DNA of 5,773 nucleotides, from the NCBI GenBank assembly GCA_003641465.1, contig QNAJ01000108.1, positions 1 through 5,773 on the forward strand. The letters run 5' to 3'. The number at the start of each line of letters is the position of its first letter. Positions within the stretch are counted from its first letter, which is position 1. This document shows, one piece after another, positions 1 to 4,757 of this stretch. The stretch comes from Verrucomicrobiota bacterium (lineage in GTDB: Bacteria; Verrucomicrobiota; Kiritimatiellia; B70-G9). A model generated the notes under the pieces. That model had not been told where the DNA came from and ran no database searches. It worked only from the letters and a program-made list of their open reading frames with translations. A program made the translations under genes and the position numbers.

Positions 1-140
1 GCCGTCCTGCCGCTGCCCGCCGGGTCCTCGAGCGCGCAGCAGTGGGTGTTGAGACAGAGGGGAGCGCTACTTTTCGGCGTATCGCTCGGCGCCTCGGCCT
101 ACCGGCTGCGAAAAGTGAGCCTGTCGGCGAGATGGAATAG
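1..140 (+). CDS. Possible C-terminal end of an unidentified protein (partial)
   Basis: Reading codons from position 3 gives about 45 residues without a stop, ending in a double stop TAG-TGA at 138-143. The peptide is rich in Ala, Arg and Glu with helix-like runs such as RRVLERAAVG and TFRRIARRLGLP. G/C is strongly enriched at first codon positions and lower at second positions, the usual coding pattern. If real, it converges on rplT with a 51-nt gap, which is a sensible arrangement. I do not recognise the family, and the start lies outside the window. The alternative is a minus-strand gene starting at 163 behind a good AGGAGG; its product would be Arg/Ser/Thr-rich and less protein-like. Confidence is low because only a short tail is visible. 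Confidence 0.38.
   Translation, partial: RPAAARRVLERAAVGVETEGSATFRRIARRLGLPAAKSEPVGEME
69..116. repeat. 8-bp perfect inverted repeat at the left edge
   Basis: ACTTTTCG at 69-76 and CGAAAAGT at 109-116 are perfect inverted copies around a 32-nt GC-rich loop. A second pair, GACAG near 53-57 and CTGTC at 121-125, flanks them and could extend the structure with an internal loop. It lies within the possible partial gene at 1-140, so it may simply be a coding coincidence. It has no T-tract and does not look like a terminator. Confidence 0.3.
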
Positions 141-191
141 TGAAGATGTCGTACGTCATACATGCCTGGCTCCTCCTGCGAGGTCTATTGC

Positions 192-572
192 TCAACTGCT
201 ACTGTTGTTCCGGGCGGGGGGAATATGGGCCCGGGCCTCTTCCACCAGGCGGTCAAAGGAATCCGGGTCGTGAATCGCGGTCTCAGAAAGCATTTTTCGG
301 TTCAGCGTGATACCCGCTTTGCGCAATCCCTCCATGAAGCGGCTGTAGGTGATCCTCCGGGCCCGGCAGGCTGCCGAGATTCGGGTAATCCAGAGACTCC
401 GGAAATCGCGTTTTTTCCGTTTACGATGCGCGTAGGCGGTCGCCATCGCCCGGTCCACCGCCTCCGTCGCGGTCCGATAGAGCCGGCTGCGGGCACCGTA
501 GTATCCGCGGGCCATTTTGAGACGCCGTTTGCGGCGCTTGCGAGATGCCGGAGCATTGGTGGCTCTTACCAT
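192..572 (-). CDS. rplT: 50S ribosomal protein L20
   Basis: L20 binds 23S rRNA and is needed early in assembly of the large ribosomal subunit. The 126-residue product has the family's features in order: a very basic N-terminus (RKRRKRRLKMARGYYGARS, about residues 11-29), the central KKRDFRSLWITRISAACR segment, and the conserved GLRKAGITLNRKMLSE block near residues 82-97. The start is fixed by GAGGAG at 585-580, seven bases before the ATG, and by the conserved basic N-terminus. It lies 19 nt downstream of rpmI, so the two are almost certainly cotranscribed. The C-terminus ends in an extra polar stretch (PARNNSSS), making the protein slightly longer than the common length of about 118. No pheS can be recognised downstream, where many genomes place it. 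Confidence 0.97.
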   Translation of the reverse strand: MVRATNAPASRKRRKRRLKMARGYYGARSRLYRTATEAVDRAMATAYAHRKRKKRDFRSLWITRISAACRARRITYSRFMEGLRKAGITLNRKMLSETAIHDPDSFDRLVEEARAHIPPARNNSSS

Positions 573-591
573 CTTTCTACTCCTCGGAGAA

Positions 592-786
592 TCAACCAGG
601 CAGACCGGGTTCCACCAGGCGGCGATCCGTGCCGCGCAATACCGCAGCCTTACGCAGCCGGCGCCGCCGCTTGGAGGACTTGCCGGTCAGCAGATGACTA
701 TGGCCTGCGCGGTAGCGGAGGATCTTGCCGGTGGCCGTCCTCTTGAACCGCTTGGCTATAGTCTTCTTGGTCTTCTGCTTGGGCAT
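592..786 (-). CDS. rpmI: 50S ribosomal protein L35
   Basis: L35 is a small basic protein of the large ribosomal subunit. The 64-residue product shows the family signature: MPKQKTKKTIAKRFKRTATG at the N-terminus, then AGHSHLLTGKSSKRRRRLRKAA around residues 27-48. Length matches the family norm of about 65, although the last residues (RRLVEPGLPG) differ from the usual basic LLPY-type end. It is followed after 19 nt by rplT, the standard rpmI-rplT pair. The usual first gene, infC (IF3), is missing upstream; a 190-nt non-coding gap and an unrelated gene occupy that place. Its Shine-Dalgarno is modest: GAGG at 802-799 lies 12 nt from the ATG, with a purine-rich AGAG closer in. Confidence 0.96.
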   Translation of the reverse strand: MPKQKTKKTIAKRFKRTATGKILRYRAGHSHLLTGKSSKRRRRLRKAAVLRGTDRRLVEPGLPG

Positions 787-820
787 TTCTGCTCTCTGCC
801 TCTACAGGAACAGGTGCATA

Positions 821-849
821 CCTATAAAGCAGGAAGGGTGGGTAGTCCA
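821..849 (-). promoter_or_regulatory. Candidate sigma-70 promoter for rpmI-rplT
   Basis: On the minus strand, TGGACT (849-844, four of six matches to TTGACA) is separated by 17 nt from TATAGG (826-821, four of six matches to TATAAT). Transcription would begin near 813, leaving a leader of under 30 nt before rpmI. Because infC is absent, the ribosomal pair needs its own promoter or read-through from the gene upstream. This is inference from hexamer matching only, and sigma preferences in this lineage are unknown. Confidence 0.35.
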
Positions 850-928
850 GTAACTTATTCGACTTTTTTGGTCCGGCGCAGCCTGGGTGTCCGGGCCAGG
901 ACACTGCAGCTCCAACTCTCCCCGCGCC

Positions 929-960
929 CCGGAATTTCAGGTGATCGCAGGGAATTCCGG
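929..960. repeat. 8-bp perfect inverted repeat downstream of the nuclease-like gene
   Basis: CCGGAATT at 929-936 and AATTCCGG at 953-960 are perfect inverted copies around a 16-nt loop. On the minus strand the hairpin begins 16 nt after the stop codon of the nuclease-like gene, where a 3'-end hairpin is expected. No T-tract follows on that strand (the next bases are G/C-rich), so it is not a standard intrinsic terminator. It could be an mRNA-stabilising hairpin, part of a different termination signal, or a protein-binding palindrome. Confidence 0.5.
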
Positions 961-976
961 CTTCCCGGGCTGGGGG

Positions 977-1561
977 TCAGGGGGAGCAGAGGGCGCAGGG
1001 GCGTCCTTCGTCGGCCGTGCAGGGCCGGCCTTCTTCGGTATTCCGATAATAGCGGCATCCCGGCCGATGGCGCACCCCGGTGCGTGTGTTGAGCCAGAAC
1101 TGAGCCCCGCCTCTTTTCCCCGTGCTCGAAGAGCGGTGCGGTGGTCGTTGGGGGAGCAGAACCAGAAGGCGGATACCGTATGCGCGGCAGGTCTTTTCCA
1201 CCAGCTCCAGGCGCTGCAGGGTTTTCCGATGCATGGTTTCAGGGCTGCGGGCATGAGACATCAGCGCCAGTACCGGCTTGCGGTCAGTAAGCATTGCGTA
1301 GTGGAGGACCTGCCCGATGCCCTCATGCCACTTGTGGGGCCAGTCCAGTTCGATAGCCCATTGTTCAGTCAGCACGTCCACGCGGCCGCCCTCCACCGAA
1401 GCCTCGCGCTGCCCGCCCAACACCTTCGCAAGAGTATCCCGCCATTTCCATTCGGGATCATCGGCGGCAACGTCGACTGGAAGGTAGTCCCATGCGAAGA
1501 GCGAGAGCGAAGCAGCGGCCATTACCGCGGCTGCGACCAGATAGACCCTAGCGGCCTTCAT
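977..1561 (-). CDS. Exported nuclease-like protein with C-terminal Cys/His module
   Basis: The 194-residue product is not from a family I can name. It begins with two basic residues (Lys2, Arg5) and a hydrophobic run (about residues 6-23), typical of a Sec signal peptide or N-terminal anchor. The middle contains GRVDVL (Asp62), then AIELDWPHKWHEGIGQ with Glu71, Asp73, Lys77 and Gln84. This D...ExD...K spacing resembles a PD-(D/E)XK nuclease core with a displaced lysine; that is a motif-level inference. The tail has RHRPGC then Cys169, Cys181, Cys189 and Cys192 (C-x11-C-x7-C-x2-C, with His165 nearby), suggesting metal binding or disulfides. The frame stays open upstream to a GTG at 1642, with another ATG at 1594. 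I prefer the ATG at 1561 because it gives a proper signal peptide and the candidate promoter lies just upstream, although its GAGG is only 2 nt from the ATG. Confidence 0.8.
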   Translation of the reverse strand: MKAARVYLVAAAVMAAASLSLFAWDYLPVDVAADDPEWKWRDTLAKVLGGQREASVEGGRVDVLTEQWAIELDWPHKWHEGIGQVLHYAMLTDRKPVLALMSHARSPETMHRKTLQRLELVEKTCRAYGIRLLVLLPQRPPHRSSSTGKRGGAQFWLNTRTGVRHRPGCRYYRNTEEGRPCTADEGRPCALCSP

Positions 1562-1582
1562 TTCCTCAGCGTATTCCTGGTT

Positions 1583-1611
1583 ACAGTACCCCATGAACAG
1601 GCTTCTGTCCA
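1583..1611 (-). promoter_or_regulatory. Candidate sigma-70 promoter for the nuclease-like gene
   Basis: On the minus strand TGGACA (1611-1606, five of six matches to TTGACA) is followed by a 17-nt spacer and TACTGT (1588-1583), which keeps the three most conserved -10 positions. The -10 ends 21 nt before the ATG at 1561. It overlaps the ATG at 1594 and lies inside the longer reading from 1642, so if functional it favours the 1561 start. It sits in the 129-nt divergent region shared with lpxI. Confidence 0.35.
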
Positions 1612-1690
1612 CGTGCGGCGAGAATGCGGGGCGGCGAGCCACGCTTTTTTGACTTCAAGCGCAGTGCCAGAATCGCTAAGTTGAGGCCGC

Positions 1691-2560
1691 ATGACGGATG
1701 AACAGCGCAGTCTGAGGGATCTGAGTGACTCGCTGATCGGCATTATCGCAGGCCGAGGGGATTATCCCCTTATACTGGCCCGTGAGGCGGTTGCCGCCCA
1801 CCAGAGAGGCGTGATCGTTTTTGCATTCAAGGGAGAAACGAAGCCCGAGATTCGGCGCTACAGCAATCGGGTGTTCTGGCTGAGAGTTGGGGCGCTGCAG
1901 TCGCTTCTGGACACCATAGAAGGTAGCGGCGTGCGCGCGGTCGTGATGGCGGGACAGATCACACCCCGCCACGTATTCTCGGCGCGTCCGGATGCACCCA
2001 TGCGGAATCTGCTGGAAAGCCTTCCTGTGCGGAATGCTGAGACCATTTTCGGAGCGGTGGTCGGGGAGATAGAGAAGAGAGGGGTACGAGTCCTACCGGC
2101 TTCGACTTTCATGGAAAGGCATTTGGCGGAATCGGGATTACTGGCCGGCAGCGAGCCTACACCCCAGGAATGGCATGACATCCGACTTGGTTGGCGGGTC
2201 GCCCGCGCGCTAGCGAAGCTCGATGTGGGGCAAGCTGTGGCAGTAAAGGCCGGAGTTGTTCTGGCGGTAGAGGCCTTCGAGGGAACCGACGCGATGATAC
2301 GGAGGGCGGGCCGGCTGGCCGGAAGGCGCGGAGGCGGTGTGGTGGTAAAGATGGCCAAGCAGACCCACGACATTCGGTTCGATATTCCGGTCGTGGGGCG
2401 CCGTACCCTGGAAATCTTGAGAAAGTTCCGCTTTTCGGTTCTTGCGGTAGATGCGGGACGGACGATTCTGCTGGACAAGGGGAGGCTGACAAGAGAAGCG
2501 GCGGATATGGGGCTGAAAATTGTGGGCCTTGAGACAGACTCAGCGGGGTACGAACAATGA
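1691..2560 (+). CDS. lpxI: UDP-2,3-diacylglucosamine pyrophosphatase LpxI
   Basis: LpxI hydrolyses UDP-2,3-diacylglucosamine to 2,3-diacylglucosamine 1-phosphate (lipid X) plus UMP in lipid A synthesis. It replaces the unrelated LpxH in many bacteria and acts at the cytoplasmic side of the inner membrane. The 289-residue product has the family landmarks: GIIAGRGDYP at 17-26, WLRVGALQSLLD at 63-74, VMAGQITP at 85-92, the C-terminal domain strand VVLAVEAFEGTDAMIRRAG at 189-207, Lys220, and RFDIPVVG at 229-236, a block with conserved acidic residues. Length fits the family. GAGG at 1683-1686 precedes the ATG by only 4 nt, and the start leaves a 15-residue N-terminal lead. A TTGACT hexamer at 1649-1654 could be a -35, but no convincing -10 follows. 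The stop overlaps the next gene by 4 nt (ATGA), indicating an operon with translational coupling. Unlike many genomes, fabZ and lpxA are not immediately upstream. Confidence 0.95.
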   Translation: MTDEQRSLRDLSDSLIGIIAGRGDYPLILAREAVAAHQRGVIVFAFKGETKPEIRRYSNRVFWLRVGALQSLLDTIEGSGVRAVVMAGQITPRHVFSARPDAPMRNLLESLPVRNAETIFGAVVGEIEKRGVRVLPASTFMERHLAESGLLAGSEPTPQEWHDIRLGWRVARALAKLDVGQAVAVKAGVVLAVEAFEGTDAMIRRAGRLAGRRGGGVVVKMAKQTHDIRFDIPVVGRRTLEILRKFRFSVLAVDAGRTILLDKGRLTREAADMGLKIVGLETDSAGYEQ

Positions 2561-3516
2561 CCGGTGAGGGCTCGAGATCCGTTCGCGTAGGCGTGGTAGG
2601 GGTAGGGGCCGTGGGCCGCCATCACGTGCGCCTGTACTCACAGCTCGCCGGGGTGGATCTTGTCGCAGTGTATGATATCAATGCCTCGCGTGCACGGGAA
2701 ATTGCCTCACAATACGGGGTAAGTGCCGCCCGCAGCCTGGAAGAGCTGGCTTCACTGGTAGACGCGGCCAGTGTAGCTGTGCCGGCCGACCGGCATCTCG
2801 AGGTATCGCTGCCGCTATTGAAAAGGGGTGTACATCTGCTGGTCGAGAAACCTATTGCTACGGATACCGCCGAGGCGGAACGAATGGTTGCGGCGGCGCA
2901 GCAACGGAACGTGATTCTGCAGGTCGGTCACGTGGAGAGGTTCAACCCGGTGCTCTCCTATCTGGAAGAGAATGCGCCGAACCCGAAATTCATTGAGGCG
3001 CACCGCTTGGCACCCTATCCACCGCCTCGGCGTGACGGGCGGCCCAGAGGCACTGAAGTCAGCGTAGTGCTGGACCTGATGATTCACGACCTGGAGATTA
3101 TCCTGCATCTGGTCCGCAGCGAAGTGGTCCGATTGGACGCGGTAGGGGTTCCGGTCCTGAGCGACAGTGAGGACATTGCGAATGTGAGAATCGCGTTTCG
3201 CAACGGGTGCATTGCCAACGTGACTGCCAGCAGGATAAGTCCTGAACGGATGCGCAAGATCAGGGTTTTCCTGGAGGATACCTACATATCTCTGGACTAC
3301 GAAAAACAAGTCGGCGAGCTTTTCCGGAAAGTGAGGGGCCAGATTCTTCGCGAACCGGTTCCGCTGGAAAAAGAGGAGCCGCTGCTCCGTGAACTTCGAA
3401 GTTTTGTGCGCTGTGTCGCAGATCGTTCGCGCCCCGTTGTTCCGGCGGAGCACGCGGCGGAGGCATTGCGATTGGCCTGCCGGATTGTGGCGGCTATTCG
3501 GGAGCACCGCCCATGA
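2557..3516 (+). CDS. Gfo/Idh/MocA family oxidoreductase, GnnA-like
   Basis: This is an NAD(P)-dependent sugar oxidoreductase of 319 residues. The N-terminal Rossmann fold carries VGVVGVGAVGRHH with Gly15, Gly17 and Gly20, followed by an acidic Asp40 at the end of the second strand. The family's EKP motif is at 97-99 (Lys98 the expected catalytic lysine), GHVERFNP at 124-131, and LDLMIHDLEI with Asp173, His177 and Asp178 as the usual active-site histidine region. Its position between lpxI and lpxB, with 4-nt overlaps on both sides, ties it to lipid A. The closest role I know is GnnA, which oxidises the 3-OH of UDP-GlcNAc before GnnB adds an amino group, and whose gene lies near lpxA/lpxB in Acidithiobacillus. 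No GnnB-like aminotransferase is visible here, so the substrate is unproven. Family assignment is firm; the GnnA role is inference. Confidence 0.93.
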   Translation: MTGEGSRSVRVGVVGVGAVGRHHVRLYSQLAGVDLVAVYDINASRAREIASQYGVSAARSLEELASLVDAASVAVPADRHLEVSLPLLKRGVHLLVEKPIATDTAEAERMVAAAQQRNVILQVGHVERFNPVLSYLEENAPNPKFIEAHRLAPYPPPRRDGRPRGTEVSVVLDLMIHDLEIILHLVRSEVVRLDAVGVPVLSDSEDIANVRIAFRNGCIANVTASRISPERMRKIRVFLEDTYISLDYEKQVGELFRKVRGQILREPVPLEKEEPLLRELRSFVRCVADRSRPVVPAEHAAEALRLACRIVAAIREHRP

Positions 3517-4655
3517 AGGAGATCCCGCTCCTGGTTGTGGCAGGCGAGGTCTCGGGTGACCAGCACGCCGGTGCGGTTGTGCGCCATTTGCGGCGGATTC
3601 TTCCCGAGATACGGCCCTTCGGCCTGGGAGGGGATGAGCTTGCGGCGGCCGGCGTTGAGATTCTCCATCACGTCCGGGAACTGGCGGTCCTGGGATTCAC
3701 CGAGGTTCTGGGCAAGTATTTCTTTTTCCGGCGGGTGTTCCGCCGCGTGGTCAGGGAATGCGAAGTTCGGAAGTGCCGCCATGCTCTGTTGGTGGACTAT
3801 CCGGGATTCAACCTCTCGTTGGCGAAGGTGCTGCGGGGCCGAGGAGTCAAGATTCTTTATTTCATATGTCCCCAAGTGTGGGCGTGGGGTTCCGGGCGTA
3901 TCCGCCTGATGTCGCGCGTCATTGATCGGCTGCTGGTGATTTTCCCGTTTGAGCCGGACGTATTCCGGCATACGGGGCTCCGAGTAGATTTCGTGGGACA
4001 TCCACTGGTAGATCGGATGTACAGTACCAGAGACGAGGAGATACGGTGGCCCGGTCATCCTGGTATAGCATTGCTGCCGGGCAGCCGGCGGCAGGAAGTG
4101 ATCAGGAACCTGCCGATAATGCTGGAGGCGCTGGAACTGGTACGCGAGCGTATACCGGGCACAGGCTTTGTAGCAGCCGTACCGGATCACAGTATCGGCC
4201 GGCTGGTGGAAGAGATCTGTGAGGCACACTCTTCACCTCCTGCGATCAGAATAATCGAGGGCCGGACAGGCGCTGTGCTGCGGAGCGCAGATGCCGCGAT
4301 GGTGGCGTCGGGAACTGCCACGGTAGAGGCGGCACTGGCCCGCTGTCCGATGGTGATCGTATATCGCACTGCCTGGTTTACTTATTGGCTCGGTCGGATG
4401 GTGATTTCGGTGCCCCACTTGGGGATGGTAAACCTCATAGCCGGAAAGGAAGTGTGTCCTGAATTTGTACAGGCGCAGGCACAGGCACGGAAGGTGGGCG
4501 GGGCGGTGGTCCGCATTCTGACCGACACCGCTTATCGCGAAGAGATGCTCCGTGGGTTGCAGGAGGTGGCGCGGCGTCTGGGTGCACCGGGGGCGGCGGG
4601 GAGGGCAGCCGAGATTATCGCTGCGGAACTGCGGCGAGATGGCGGGGCTCCTTAA
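3513..4655 (+). CDS. lpxB: Lipid-A-disaccharide synthase LpxB
   Basis: LpxB is a GT19 glycosyltransferase that joins lipid X to UDP-2,3-diacylglucosamine, forming the beta-1,6 tetraacyl disaccharide at the inner face of the cytoplasmic membrane. The 380-residue product, of normal length, has AGEVSGDQH at 10-18, DYPGFN at 95-100 (Asp95 aligns with the catalytic aspartate, Asp98 in E. coli), CPQVWAWG at 119-126, FVGHPLVD at 160-167, LLPGSRRQE at 187-195, SGTATVEAAL at 266-275 and PHLGMVNLIAGKEVCPEF at 301-318. All look intact. A GGAG at 3501-3504 lies 8 nt before the ATG, which overlaps the preceding stop by 4 nt. It ends the operon with a TAA. LpxI upstream makes its acceptor substrate, so the operon pairs consecutive steps. 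Confidence 0.97.
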   Translation: MKEIPLLVVAGEVSGDQHAGAVVRHLRRILPEIRPFGLGGDELAAAGVEILHHVRELAVLGFTEVLGKYFFFRRVFRRVVRECEVRKCRHALLVDYPGFNLSLAKVLRGRGVKILYFICPQVWAWGSGRIRLMSRVIDRLLVIFPFEPDVFRHTGLRVDFVGHPLVDRMYSTRDEEIRWPGHPGIALLPGSRRQEVIRNLPIMLEALELVRERIPGTGFVAAVPDHSIGRLVEEICEAHSSPPAIRIIEGRTGAVLRSADAAMVASGTATVEAALARCPMVIVYRTAWFTYWLGRMVISVPHLGMVNLIAGKEVCPEFVQAQAQARKVGGAVVRILTDTAYREEMLRGLQEVARRLGAPGAAGRAAEIIAAELRRDGGAP

Positions 4656-4708
4656 TTTATAGAAATTGAGAAAAAACCGGTTTACGGAGCTGCTTTTCTG
4701 GGTTAGCG

Positions 4709-4714
4709 TATGAT
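4709..4714 (+). promoter_or_regulatory. Candidate -10 element before the response regulator gene
   Basis: TATGAT (five of six matches to TATAAT) lies 43 nt before the regulator's ATG in the 102-nt gap after lpxB. No good -35 is found at 16-18 nt spacing, nor a TG extension, so support is weak. The same gap contains the palindromes AAACCGGTTT (4674-4683) and CGATT-GA-AATCG (4721-4732); the second, just downstream of the -10, could be an operator, but that is speculation. Confidence 0.22.
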
Positions 4715-4757
4715 GTAGAGCGATTGAAATCGTCCCTGGCGGCAGGAGGGTACGCAA

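Noticed and set aside
1..163. Minus-strand gene starting at 163 behind AGGAGG, downstream of rplT
   Set aside because: The start signal is good, but the translated product is Arg/Ser/Thr-rich with no resemblance to PheS or an rRNA methyltransferase; kept only as an alternative to the plus-strand tail.
162..746. Plus-strand open frame of 194 codons over the ribosomal genes
   Set aside because: It lies antisense to rplT and rpmI, which are identified unambiguously; the peptide has no family features and results from GC-rich codon use.
887..1684. Plus-strand open frame of 265 codons opposite the nuclease-like gene
   Set aside because: The minus-strand reading has a signal peptide, ordered motifs and a regularly spaced cysteine tail, whereas the plus reading is low-structure and shows no recognisable domain.
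1858..2625. Minus-strand open frame of 255 codons opposite lpxI
   Set aside because: It is a Ser/Thr/Arg/Pro-rich shadow of lpxI, which has all family motifs.
3297..4229. Minus-strand open frame of 310 codons opposite the oxidoreductase and lpxB
   Set aside because: It spans the junction of two well-supported genes, and its product has no coherent domain.
4679..4693. Possible sigma-54 promoter (GG...GC) upstream of the regulator
   Set aside because: The GG and GC dinucleotides are separated by 11 nt rather than the strict 10, and the flanking consensus bases are missing.
4669..4699. Possible terminator after lpxB (AGAAAA...TTTTCT around AAACCGGTTT)
   Set aside because: The stem is short and A/T-only with a 19-nt interior, and no T-run follows a stable GC stem, so it does not meet intrinsic terminator criteria.
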